From Kingdonia uniflora (taxonomy: Eukaryota; Streptophyta; Magnoliopsida; Ranunculales; Circaeasteraceae), in assembly GCA_014058105.1 (NCBI GenBank), contig JACGCM010001655.1, forward strand, positions 1,302,001 through 1,366,000: DNA of 64,000 bases, in the 5' to 3' direction. The notes under the pieces were generated by a model. The model searched no databases, was not told where the DNA came from, and worked only from the letters and a program-made list of their open reading frames with translations. The translations under genes and the position numbers were made by a program. Below are positions 22,800 to 32,870 of this stretch, piece by piece. Position 1 is the first letter of the stretch. The number at the start of each line of letters is the position of its first letter.

Positions 22800-24842
22800 T
22801 CCCTGTATTTTTCTATATATTATTTTTCCCTATTTCCATATCTTTTCCAGACTTCCCTCACTCATGATGAATCACACAGTATGATATCAGAGCTCTATTT
22901 CCTTTTACATGCAAAACAAACAAGTAGCTTCTGCATTTTCATATTTTTGTTTTTAGTCCTTGTTTATCATACTTATAGGGACTGATGTCATTTTCTAAGT
23001 TGTAAAAATGTTCAAATACATTCAAAATGTTTGTTAAAACAGTCTCAAAACAGATTCTTCCCTATAGAGGATCCAATTGACTTATTTTATTTTTGTTACA
23101 TTCACAACATTCATATTATTCATAAGACACACTTAAAACAACATTCAATCACATTATTCGTCAGTCCTCAAATCGTTAGATTCCATCTCAACTTCAACAA
23201 TCAAACTAGCCAAATTCCTCGATCTACCTATTTTATCTACCTCACAAACACACCTCAGAAACTTAACAAGCATACTCCCTGCTCCTTCCATCTAAACACT
23301 CGAGTTCACATTCTATCCCCATAATTCAGCATCATAACCAAAGGAACCAAAGATCTTCCCACGATCTGTTGTAATCTTTTTAAACAATCATCCTTCCACA
23401 CAGAACGAATCCCCTCAGATCGAGCAGTATCATCCTTAATCTCTCCTCCATTTTTCAATCATCAGACCCACGTTTATAAGTTTCTCGCCAACTTTACCCT
23501 AAAAATATGTGATTTTTATTTTTTAAACTCGTAACAGAAACCCCGACTCTTAAAATTGCCACTGTATTCGACCTTACACTACCACAGGTATTCCCCCTTT
23601 CAGCCTATAGCAGCTCAAGTTTACATATTTCTTACAATTTCTACCCCTCGCCTGTTAAACATAAATCATTTATATCAGCCCGACATTGACAACACATATT
23701 CGTCTCAGTTCGAACAACATTGCAACATTGTTTCATCACTTATTAAATAGTTATTTAACTAATATCCAACACGTTTTAGTTCAATTCAAGAAGTTTTTTT
23801 ATGCACAATTTCATGAAAATCAACTTTATTCATATTAAGCATAGTACATACGATTTATAGATAACAAGTTTCACTTATCAAACAGTTTCATGAAAAAGCT
23901 ACAAGTCAGTCAGGTATGGCAATGTATCATATTTTCCAGTTCTTCTTACTTCAGTGATTTTTTACCCTGATGCAAAAAAGACAGTGAAACCAACAAAAAC
24001 TTTTCCTCACATGGCTCAGTTGAAGCCCAGTCGAACTCCAAGCGAGAACTATACAGACAGTGGACTCATTGTTGGCACCCACAAAACAAGATAAAAGGTA
24101 TTCTAAGCGCAAAACTATGATGGAAATGCATCACTAGGACCCTCCTTCCCGTTCTCCTCCTCCACTTCCATCACCGCCTCTTCTATAACCACCACCACCG
24201 AAGAATTGGCAGAGATGAAGAGGGCCCGACATTAGAGTCGATGGTACCATAAGTAATCAGCATGTCTGCCCCGCAGATACACCTTTCCCTGTATATGAAC
24301 CCCTAACTCTATCTTCCGCAAGGGTGTGGAGACAGACCCAACGTTCCTCGCCTGTCAAGACGAAGACATGAAATCTCCACTTATACTAGAAATCTTCCTC
24401 AGCTTCAACCACTTCCTCTCCCGACAAGCCTTGGCATGTCGGAGGAAGAGGGGCTAAGATCGCCATTTCCAAAAAATGATCGCGAAAGTACTTTAACTTC
24501 AACCTTTGCGCTTCATACGCAATCCTCTCTTGAAGAGCCATACTTTGAGTTTTCACCATCTCAGAGAAAGTTACACATGCAAGAATTATTCTACAGAGTT
24601 GATCAAGGTACTCTTTATATAACCCTAACTTTTTTGTGCAGGTACGTTTTCCTAAGCGTCATCATTTATTAGAGACGCGACTATTCAAACACAATTGTCG
24701 CATACATCTGCATCATTATTTAATACCCATCACTTCCCAATATCGCGTAATTTCTACCCAGTCAAACGCCACCATTGCTCTATTTTGAATTTGCATATTT
24801 AAACATATTTTTTCACAACCAAAGCCACTCGTGACTTCGGTT
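22800..24842. other. Gypsy-A tail, no clear gene
   Basis: AT-rich, with many short ORFs on both strands and no motif. A Pro/Ser-rich plus-strand look (24140-24200) is the complement of an acidic Val/Glu-rich minus-strand stretch. The latter may be the counterpart of the first plus-strand ORF of Gypsy-B (31624-31926), but similarity is weak. Confidence 0.4.
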
Positions 24843-24855
24843 AGGAGGGGGCGAT
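24843..24855 (+). other. Gypsy-A polypurine tract
   Basis: AGGAGGGGGCGAT lies directly before the 3' LTR and is the plus-strand DNA primer in reverse transcription. Confidence 0.7.
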
Positions 24856-25434
24856 TGAAGGGACTTATCCCTCGATCTTACTCAAAATCGAGCTCATCAA
24901 GCTCGAATTACCTTTATTTCAGGCATATGCAATTTTAGCACTTAACACTCCAGTCAACATTCTAACCAACCCCATGAACTACTTAAGAAACTACATCGAG
25001 CTAAACCCAGAAAATGTTATATAGTCAAAGACACCTGTCTCCCATGAACTTGTTAGTTAATCAGTCAATCGCCACTAACCATTTTATTTAGAAAACGTGT
25101 TCTAGCACGATGAAGAGTTATGGAGAAGCCTATAAAAAGGAAAAGTTCCATAAGAGATAGGGACCAGAAAAATTACTCAAAACTTCTTATTTACGAGATT
25201 AAAAGCAGTTCTATGTTCTAGAAATCACTTGTAATAAAGATATTCACTCAAAGCAATAAAAAGACTCTTACAAAAATCTTCCATACATGGTCATACTTTT
25301 TTACCTATTCAGAGGTTTTCCACACTAAAAATACCTGTTTGCATTTCTTACATTTTAGTAGAGTATTACTACAGGTTTATTCGGTATGATAGCTAATTCC
25401 TAATTGTATCGAGATACAGAATTTGGCCATTACA
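24856..25434 (+). repeat. Gypsy-A 3' LTR
   Basis: TGAAGGGACTT...CCATTACA, 579 bp. Pairs with 11433-12010 and is followed by target duplication GTACT. Confidence 0.9.
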
Positions 25435-25439
25435 GTACT

Positions 25440-25454
25440 CTTTAGTGAATGAAT
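25440..25454 (+). repeat. Copia-2 5' LTR, second piece (15 bp)
   Basis: CTTTAGTGAATGAAT continues the Copia-2 LTR after the Gypsy-A duplication and ends with TGAAT, the target duplication of Copia-1. It matches 60925-60939 in the intact LTR. Confidence 0.85.
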
Positions 25455-26181
25455 TGGTAAGGTATGAACTCTAATTATGTTTAAGGTCATTTTAATTTGA
25501 GCTGTTTCAGTTCAAGGATTAAAAACGGATTGAAAATGAAATTTTTAATGTTCAGACTCTAACTGGTTAAGATCGACAGAAGTTTGAGTTGGTCAAGTAT
25601 TCGGAAGATTCAAACTGGTTAAGTTACCTGGAGTTCAAATTGGTTATGCTGCCTAAAGACTCGAGTTGGTTCTGTTCGAAGTTGCTAAAGAAGAGTTCAA
25701 AATAGGTCGATGTTGTTCGAACGAGATTAGAGCTCGTTCGAACGAGATTGTAAAATTTTATGTTTTCTTTCAAAGACCAAAGAATTCATTCGAACGAGAT
25801 TTGCCTGGTTGCCATATTGAGTCTTCTTCTAAGACCTTGAGTTTTACCTCGTGATCCATTCTACTTGAATTTAGTCCTCTAGTATATAAAGAGAACTTAG
25901 GTAATTTTGTTAACCTATCTTTTCCTTAAGAGTTTAATTCTAGACCTAGAATTTGAGAGACTCCATTATAGCTTGAGAAGCTTGGAGAGATCATTATAAC
26001 CCGTTTGATAATCTTAGTAGATTTTTTGGTGAGTAGTTTTTTATCCACAAGTATTTTCTACTTCGCTCCTCTGGGAATTAATGTATTCGTTATTGTTCTG
26101 TGTTTCTTAATCTAGTTGATTGGCATATTCCGCGTATCATTCTTGTAGTAGAAGAGAGATTAGCTACCTCTATTTTTATCA
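25455..26181 (+). repeat. Copia-1 5' LTR
   Basis: Begins TGGTAAGGTATGAAC and ends TTTTTATCA. A TATA box TATATAAA lies at 25883. It contains the repeated motif TTCGAACGAGATT (25714-25812). Confidence 0.85.
25714..25812 (+). promoter_or_regulatory. Repeated palindromic motif TTCGAACGAGATT in Copia-1 U3 (3 copies)
   Basis: GTTCGAACGAGATT occurs near 25714 and 25736, with a variant near 25788 (ATTCGAACGAGATT). The core CTCGTTCGAACGAG is a palindrome. The motifs lie about 70-170 bp upstream of the TATA box, where retrotransposon enhancers usually sit. The 3' LTR carries four copies (30175-30282). Confidence 0.6.
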
Positions 26182-26186
26182 ACTAG

Positions 26187-26198
26187 TGTCAGACCGAG
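26187..26198 (+). other. Copia-1 primer binding site, decayed
   Basis: TGTCAGACCGAG, just after the LTR, resembles the usual TGGTATCAGAGC site for initiator tRNA-Met, with changes. Confidence 0.45.
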
Positions 26199-26224
26199 TG
26201 TTAGGGTTTGTGTGGTGGGGAGTG

Positions 26225-26950
26225 ATGGCCAATCAGGAGAAGTTGAAGATCACAAAGTTTAATGGATCAAACTTTGGAGTGTGGAAGATACAGATAAAAG
26301 ATTACCTCTATCAGAAGGATCTTGATTTACCGCTGGGTAGAGTCGAGATGATGCCAGCATAATACGTTATTGCTAAGTGGGCGCGATTGAATCGCAAGGC
26401 TCTTGGAGCCATTAGGTTAGCGCTCTCATCACAGATTCTGCACATGATCTCCAAAGTTACGACTATGAAGGGTTTGATGGGTACGTTGTCCGCTATGTAC
26501 TCGGAACCATCCGGGGAAAATAAGGTACATCTTTTGCGGTGCTTATTTACTTTGAAGATGAAGGATAATGGTATCTTTCAAGCTCATATCAGTGAGTTTA
26601 ATACCATACATACTCAACAAGAATCCGTTAAAATCACTTTAACCAAGGAGGTGAAAGCGTGGGCTCTTTTGGGGCAGATGCCTGAGAGCTGGGAGGGGTT
26701 CATTACAGCTGTGAGCAACTCATCGGGGAAGGAAGACATCAAATTTAAGACTATAGTCTCATTAATTATGAGTGAAGATAATAGGCGTAAAACATCTTAA
26801 CCCTCTTCAAGTTTAAATGGCAGTATTTTTGAATGTCGAGGAAAGAGGGAGGTCTTACAGAAAAGGGCCAAAATTTGGAAGGGGTCGATCACAGTCAAGA
26901 GGAAAGTCTAAGCCGCCCGGTGCGTATTGAACTTGTGGAAATAAGGGATT
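26225..26950 (+). pseudogene. Copia-1 gag
   Basis: The ATG at 26225 (MANQEKLKITKFNGSNFGVW) opens the usual copia gag N-terminus. QIKDYLYQKDLDLPL follows, then a stop at 26360. The frame continues as LSSQILHMISKVTTMKGLMG, LFTLKMKDNGIFQAHISEFN and LLGQMPESWEGFITAVSNSS to a stop at 26798. A remnant basic and zinc-knuckle region may extend to about 26950, but its Cys pattern is lost. It is the particle-forming protein, and the second ORF (137 residues) is the longest intact piece. Confidence 0.85.
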
Positions 26951-27039
26951 TAGGCGAGATTCTAACTCTTTTTCTTCTAAGAAGATTGATGATGAAGAGA
27001 AAGATACAATGAACCTTACTGAAGAGGTTAGTTCAGACG

Positions 27040-27412
27040 AGGCTCTACATCGTGTGATGATGTTAACGAATCTTGGATTGCTGATTCGGGCGCCTCTTTC
27101 TATGCTACTACGAACGTAGGTTTTCTAACTAATATTGTCAAAGGTGACTTTGGTACAGTTTTTCTTGCAGATAAGAGTGTACACAATATTACTAGAAAGG
27201 GAAACGCTAGGCTGTTGTTGCCTTTAGGTGGAACATTGGTTTTACAGAATGTGCGACTTGTACCTAAATTGGGGCATAACCTTATTTCGGTTAGCAAATT
27301 GGCGGATGATGCCAGATATGTGAGTACCTTTAAGGCAACCTTCTGGAAGGTTACAAAGGGAGCTATGTTGGTAGCTCGAGGCTTGCGACAAGGAACGTTG
27401 TATACAATGTAA
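27040..27412 (+). pseudogene. Copia-1 protease
   Basis: WIADSGASFYATTNVGF holds the active-site Asp-Ser-Gly (Asp codon at 27083). GDFGTVFLADKSV and NVRLVPKLGHNLISVSKLAD follow, which are standard retropepsin-region blocks of Ty1/copia. The frame is open to a stop at 27410. Confidence 0.85.
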
Positions 27413-28071
27413 AACATAATTTCTAATATTTGTGCGGCCACTCCGGGGATTGATACAAGTGTGTGGCACAAACGGCTCGGTCACATGAGTGAAAAGGGGA
27501 TGAAGATAATGGTAACAAAGGGAAAGCTAGAGGGTCTTGCTGAAGTTGATCTCAAGTTTTGTGAAGAATGTGTTCTTGCGAAACAAAAGAATGTCAGTTT
27601 CAAATTATCTTGAAGATCAAAGAAACCCAGAAAGCTTGATCTTGTAAACGCAGATATTTGGGGGCCAACCAAGGTATCTTCTCTTGGTGGTTCTCATTAT
27701 TATGTTACTTTTATCTATAATACTACTCATAAACTATGGGTCTACTTTGGGTAGATGCGGTCAGTACGGCGGCGTACTTGATTAATAGATGGCCTTTAAC
27801 GGCTTTGGACTTTGGGCTTCCTGAAGAAGCATGGATCAGTAAAGAGGCAAGCCTTAATCACTTGCGTATTTTCGGTTGTACTTCATATGTGCTTGATTAT
27901 TTAGATACAAGGACCAAGTTAGATGTAAAGTCAATGAAGTGCATATTCATTGGATACGGTGGTGATGAGTTTGGATACTGGTTTTTGGATGGAAGAATTA
28001 AAAAGTTATCTGGAGTCGTAATGTTACATTCAATGAGGAAGTCTTATATAAAGACTTTAAAGTACTTGTAG
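27413..28071 (+). pseudogene. Copia-1 integrase with internal deletion
   Basis: The pre-integrase zinc-binding segment is intact in pattern (VWHKRLGHMSEKGMKI; then FCEECVLAKQ). The first catalytic Asp region follows (DLVNADIWGPTKVSSLGGSH). At about 27740, after HKLWVYF, the sequence jumps directly to LWVDAVSTAAYLINRWPL. The stretch of roughly one hundred residues that normally carries the second Asp and the Glu is absent. The C-terminal block LRIFGCTSYVLDYLDTRTKL remains. The protein could not integrate DNA even without its stops. Confidence 0.8.
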
Positions 28072-28379
28072 AAATGATTCGAGGTGAAGTAGCGGAAAGT
28101 GTCGATATTGAAGATAATGAACCCTCTCGAGAGGATGATGAAGAAGTCGTTGCGGAGTCCGATACGCCAGATCAAAACGGGGAACCTAATGATATAGGCA
28201 TTCCAATAGCACTTTGAAAGGAGGCGAGAGTTACAAGAATTTTGGCAAGGTACGTTAACTCCTTAGATTACTTGTTACTTACAGATGGTGGTGAACCTAA
28301 AAGTTACAAGGAGGCTTTAGATGTGGAAGCCAAGAGCAAGTAGGAGCTTACTATGAATGATGAGATACAATCATTATCA

Positions 28380-29160
28380 GTAAATCGAACTTGGGATTTA
28401 GTTTGATTACCAAAAGGGAAGAGAATATTGCACAACAAGTGGGTATTCATACTAAAGCACGAATCTGATAGTTCAAGGAGATTCAAGGCTAGACTTGTAG
28501 TGAAGGGTTTTCAGCAAAAAGAAGGCGTTGATTTTGGTAAAAAATTTGCTCCTATTGTAAAGATATCTACAATTCGGGTTGTGATGAATATAGTTGCAGT
28601 TGAAGATTTGCATCTTGAGCAACTAGATGTCAAGACCGCATTTTTTTTATGGCGACCTCGATGAAGAGATCTATATGAAGCAGCCAGAAGGGTACTCTAC
28701 GAAAGGGAAAGATTTTGTGTGTAGGCTCACGAAGAGCTTATATGGTTTGAAAAAAGATTTGAGATAGTGATATTTGAAGTTCGAACAATTCATATCCAGA
28801 AATGGCTATTCGAAGAGCAGTGCCGATCACTGCTGTTTATCAAGAATACGGGGAACTCGTGTATCATTCTACTTTTGTATGTAGATGATATGTTGGTAGC
28901 AAGTTCCGACATGGGAGAAATTGTTAAGTTAAAGAAACAATTATTCTGGGAGTTTTCTATGAAAGACTTGGGTGCGGCGAAACAAGTTCTTGGTATACGT
29001 GTTTCAAGGGACAGAAAGTGGCAAGAATTAAAACTATCTCAAGCTGACTACATCGGCAAAGTACTTAAGCATTTTAATATGGATGGTTCTAAAGTTGTTA
29101 GTACACCATTGGGAGGTTACATCAAATTATCAAAGGATTGTTGTCCGAAGATGTAGAAGG
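28380..29160 (+). pseudogene. Copia-1 reverse transcriptase
   Basis: HNKWVFILKHESDSSRRFKA, LVVKGFQQKEGVDFGKKFAP and LEQLDVKTAFF are followed by a one-base T insertion (near 28648). The frame resumes at GDLDEEIYMKQPEGYSTKGK and LYGLKK. Catalytic YVDD is intact at 28878-28889 (LLLYVDDMLVASSDMGEI). KDLGAAKQVLGIRVSRDR and LSQADYIGKVLKHFNMDGSK complete the domain before a stop at 29154. The frameshift and two stops near 28765 disable it. Confidence 0.85.
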
Positions 29161-29171
29161 ATCGTGATGAG

Positions 29172-29700
29172 ATGCGGAAAGTTCCTTATCAATCTGCATT
29201 TGGTAGCTTAATGTACATTATGATATGTACGAGACCGGACATTTCCCAAGCAATGGGAGTTGTTAGTAGGTATATGAGTAATCCAGGCACGGAGCATTGG
29301 AGAGCTGTGAAGTGGATACTGAGGTATCTAAAGGGAACTCAGGATATGGCATTATGTATGGGGGTTCTCAAATATGCTTATAAGGTTTTGTTTATTCTGA
29401 TATGGCGGGTGACATGGATAGGCAGAAGAGTACTAGTGGTTTTATTTTTACATAGGCAAGCGGTGCAGTTACATAGGCTTCTAGGCTACAAAAGATTGTA
29501 GCTTTGTCGACGACGGAGGTGGAATATGTTGCAGCCACAGAAGCTTGCAAAGATATTGTTTGGCTTATAAGGTTGATGAAAGAGCTCAGTAAAGAACAAC
29601 ATTCTCCTAAGCTGTATAGTGATAGTTAAAGCAGTATACACTTAGCAAAGAATTTGGATTTTTACTCTGGACCAAGCACATTGATATTCGATATTATTAT
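29172..29700 (+). pseudogene. Copia-1 RT connection and RNase H, decayed
   Basis: YQSAFGSLMYIMICTRPDIS and WRAVKWILRYLKGTQDMALC lead into RNase H. YSDMAGDMDRQKSTSGFIFT is readable only after a frameshift, and then LSTTEVEYVAATEACKDIVW and LYSDS. Stops after that motif and across 29640-29900 abolish the end of the protein. Confidence 0.75.
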
Positions 29701-29897
29701 ATTCACTAGCTCCTCGAGAACAGTGTATTGATGCTCATGAAAATTCATACTGATGTGAATCCGGCCGATATGTTTATAATGGTGGTGACTTTTCAGAAGT
29801 TGATAACATGTACAACTTCTGTGGGTCTTCAAGATTGAAGGTCCAGGTAGTTCCAGCAATTCATTTAGAGATCTGGAGATAGGTTATGATGGATTCG

Positions 29898-29918
29898 ATT
29901 TTAAGTGGGAGATTTTTA
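29898..29918 (+). other. Copia-1 polypurine tract region
   Basis: AAGTGGGAGA followed by TTTTTA, directly before the 3' LTR. Confidence 0.55.
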
Positions 29919-30644
29919 TGGTATGAACTCGAATTATGTTTGAGGTTGTTTTAGTTCGAGTTGTTTCAGTTCAAGGATTTAAAACGGATTGAAAATGAGA
30001 TTTGTAATGCTCAGATTTGAACTGGTTAAGATCGACAAAAGTTTGAGCAGGTCAAGTATCCTGAAGATTCGAATTGGCTAAGTTACCTAAAGTTTGAATT
30101 GGTTATGTTGCCTGAAGACTCCAGCTGGCTCTGTTCGAAGTTGCTAAAGAAGAGTTCAAAATAGGTCGAAGTCGTTCGAACGAGATTAGAGCTCGTTCGA
30201 ACGAGATTGTAAGATTTTATATTTTCTTTCAAAGATCGAAGAACTCGTTCGAACAAGATTAGACTTCTTTCGAACGAGATTTTCCTAGCTGCCATATTGA
30301 GTCTTCTTCTGGGACGTTAAGTTCTGCCTCATGATCCGTTCTACTTGTATTTAGTTCTCTAGTATATAAAGAGGACTTAGGTTATTTTGTTAGCTTATCT
30401 TTTTCTTGTGAGTTTAATTTTGGACCTAGAATTTGATAGACTCCATTAAAGATTGAGAAGCTTGGAGAGATCGTTCTAACCCGCTTGATCATCTTAGTAG
30501 ATTGTTCGGGGAGTAGTTTTTTATCCGCAAGGGTTTTCTACTTCCCTTCTCTGGGAATTCTTGCGTTCTTTAATGTTCTGTCTTTCTTAGTCTGGTTGAT
30601 TGGCATATTTCATATATCGTTCTTGTAGTAGAAGAGAGATTAGC
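29919..30644 (+). repeat. Copia-1 3' LTR, main piece
   Basis: Begins TGGTATGAACTC. TATA box TATATAAA lies at 30363. It carries four copies of the TTCGAACGAGATT-type motif (30175-30282), one more than the 5' LTR. Cut at TTAGC by Gypsy-B. The remaining 17 bp are at 51273-51289. Confidence 0.85.
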
Positions 30645-31332
30645 TGTAGGGGCCTAACTGGGGAAGTAGGCTCTTATACCACGGGGTTTAATCTTCAATC
30701 AAAGGGATTCAAGTATATAACCTAGAATGCAAATAATCAATAGACAATATACTTGCGTGGAGGCCTAGAATATGACTCTCCACAACCACTGATGAGGATT
30801 TTAAGAGTGCTTTTATTTCCGCTGAGTAATCGAAGGTTCATGTACTGGGTTTTACAAGGTAATCAAAGGCAAATTGTAAAGGCTCAGAGGGGGAATTTTC
30901 TAACCCCTCTTTGGTTCCCTATTTCTCCTATTTATAGAACATAGAATGAGCTGAGTCACCAAGGTTAGGTCAGATTACATGTGTACAATCCAGGTATCCT
31001 TCAAGTATCCCAGAGTTGGTGTTGAAGCCAGAAATGTAGGGTCTGCCATCATGCTCTATCACTGTAGTTGCAAGGACCAATAACTCTGCCGTCCTATTTA
31101 GTGAGCTGGCTATCTGTCTTGTCACACTTCCACCATGTACGGATATGGTGGAAGTGTTTTTGATATTGAAGTGGAGTTCTTCTTCAAGGCTTGTTCAGAG
31201 TCGTGGCTTTATCTTCGGGTGATCTTTGGGAGACTTGTTTAAGGATTGGAGGGGCTTCGAGATATTCGTGTAGGCTTCGAAGTAGCCTTTGAGTGTTTGA
31301 CTGGGATAGAAGGCTGCGAGTAGGCTACTACA
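30645..31332 (-). repeat. Gypsy-B 3' LTR (left copy)
   Basis: Pairs with 50570-51267. A TATA-like box (TATAAATA on the minus strand) lies at 30929-30936. Confidence 0.9.
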
Positions 31333-31345
31333 TTTTCCCCCCCTC
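31333..31345 (-). other. Gypsy-B polypurine tract
   Basis: Minus strand AGGGGGGGAAAA beside the 3' LTR. Confidence 0.75.
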
Positions 31346-31623
31346 AGCGAAGGGCTCAAAAACAAGTATAGTGGCAATTTTTGAGAAAATTGCTTGTAGT
31401 CAGAAGTGAAATAGTGGACTGTTGGTTTTTCGATAGAGGTAATAAAAGAGTGTAATAAAGAAATGTTGGTAGTTCGGGAGTAATAAATGAGATGATGCTA
31501 TAATTATGGGTTATGGGGGTAAGGATACTGTCCACTCTTCTTCTGTTTCATTCTTTTCTCTTTCTTCTCCAAATCTTGAAAAAAATTATGGATACCACTC
31601 CCAATACGCACTATCAATAAAGG

Positions 31624-31926
31624 ATGGGATTCTCCCGAGATCGTCGCATAGGGCGGAAGACTGCTGAGTTGCACTTGAAGTTCTTCGGTCAGTATGATCT
31701 GGACTGGGACATGCCCGACCTGGTGGAGGTAGGAGCTGGAGAAATCATCAACGGTGAGTCTTATGCTTACCATTGGGGGAAGCTGAAGTTCATCTTTACG
31801 ACTACGGAGAAACGCTACCTCTTTCTATCAGTATTGGCCGAGTGCCTCATTTGTGCAGAAGAGGAGATGGGGGAACAAGGCTTGGCGAGTGGAATTGGCC
31901 AGTCAAGAAATAGGGCCCCTTCTTGA
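31624..31926 (+). CDS. Gypsy-B antisense gene, first ORF (100 residues)
   Basis: Uninterrupted frame, MGFSRDRRIGRKTAELHLKF onward, with DLDWDMPDLVEVGAGEIING and a C-terminal Glu/Gly-rich segment. It is antisense to gag-pol of Gypsy-B and lies about 290 bp inside the element, so an antisense transcript would start in or near the 3' LTR. No known motif is seen. It may be an upstream exon of the larger antisense gene or an independent small protein. Conservation in Gypsy-A is unclear. Confidence 0.4.
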   Translation: MGFSRDRRIGRKTAELHLKFFGQYDLDWDMPDLVEVGAGEIINGESYAYHWGKLKFIFTTTEKRYLFLSVLAECLICAEEEMGEQGLASGIGQSRNRAPS

Positions 31927-32248
31927 GGTGGTGATGATGAGTTTTTTTCTTTCATGTGGAACTGAATTTCGAAAGTTTATGTGGTTTTGTACATTTGGGT
32001 TTTCAAATTTGTTGCTTCTGTTATTGTAATTTGCAGAATGAAATGGAAACAATGTTTTGTTGTAATTTGTGTGTTTGTTTCTGGTAGTTATTGTAGACAA
32101 ATAGTCTTATAGGCATGGTAGCAAATATATCACATCGAATGTTGGCAAAAAACTGGCCTCGAAGTATAATGGTATAATCGAAGGTAATTATCCCTTTATT
32201 AGTCAAAACTCTGTAAATGAGGTGTGAGACGAAGTGTGAAAGGGGTCG

Positions 32249-32860
32249 GTGTTCGATTACAAAGAGTACTCGCATAAAAGGAGGGTCGATGGTTTGACTG
32301 TAGGTTCTTGGGAATATAGTTTGAATGGGGGTAAAGATGAAACGGTTATGTCAAGGAAGTGTAAAAGTCTTGACTGTTGGGTTTTCAAGGAGAAAAAATT
32401 GAAGACTGCAATGAATGCGACTCTGATGAATAAAGGGTTGACTGGATCTGATTTCCAGTATAAAATGGGTATTTCTGGGAGGATTGCTTACAACTTTTCA
32501 TTCATCTCTGAATATAATGGCTTCTTATTTTTCTCAAAGCAACATGATGTTCCAAAACCCGAGCAAGAGGACCAGGCGGCAGTAAGAGTCAGGCGAGTAT
32601 GGGAAAAGATGTTAAAATTATAACAGAGGTTTGGCATCGATCAGGACATTGATGCGGAGATGCCAGATCTTTTTGAAACAGAACCCTGGGTACCTATTGC
32701 TTGTATGCCCTTCGCGTATTGGTGGGGAATATTGCAGATGATGGGATCGTTCCCCGGCCACCGGTTGTCCTTGCTGAAGTCATTTGCAGAGGAAATGGTG
32801 GACCAGGAAGATGCTGGCGCAGAGGCTGTGGTCAAGGAGGAGCATCCCGCTAATACTTAG
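32249..32860 (+). pseudogene. Gypsy-B antisense gene, 204-codon frame with one stop
   Basis: The frame from 32249 reads MFDYKEYSHKRRVDGLTVGS, LNGGKDETVMSRKCKSLDCW and MGISGRIAYNFSFISEYNGF, ends one block at a stop (32621), then continues in phase as QRFGIDQDIDAEMPDLFETE and AYWWGILQMMGSFPGHRLSL to a stop at 32858. A single stop in over 600 bases suggests selection until recently or a young element. The family is not recognised. It is rich in aromatic and charged residues, with no signal peptide or membrane segment seen. Confidence 0.45.
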
Positions 32861-32870
32861 GGTCCCTTCC

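Larger units (their letters stand above)
11433..25434 (+). mobile_element. Gypsy-A: Ty3/gypsy element of Tat type, 14.0 kb
   Basis: Begins TGTAGGGACTT and ends CCATTACA, flanked by a perfect 5-bp duplication GTACT (11428-11432 and 25435-25439). Its LTRs are 578 and 579 bp. The order is gag, protease, RT, RNase H, a second (archaeal-like) RNase H, integrase, then a 7-kb tail with tandem repeats and antisense genes. That order, the GGCGCC-type primer site and the second RNase H mark the Tat lineage. The LTRs differ at roughly one base in eight to ten over the first 220 bp by eye, and all sense ORFs are broken, so it is old and inactive. Confidence 0.9.

Noticed and set aside
22588..22985. Three overlapping plus-strand ORFs
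   Set aside because: They mirror the charged minus-strand frame at 22438-22749 and have no motif of their own.
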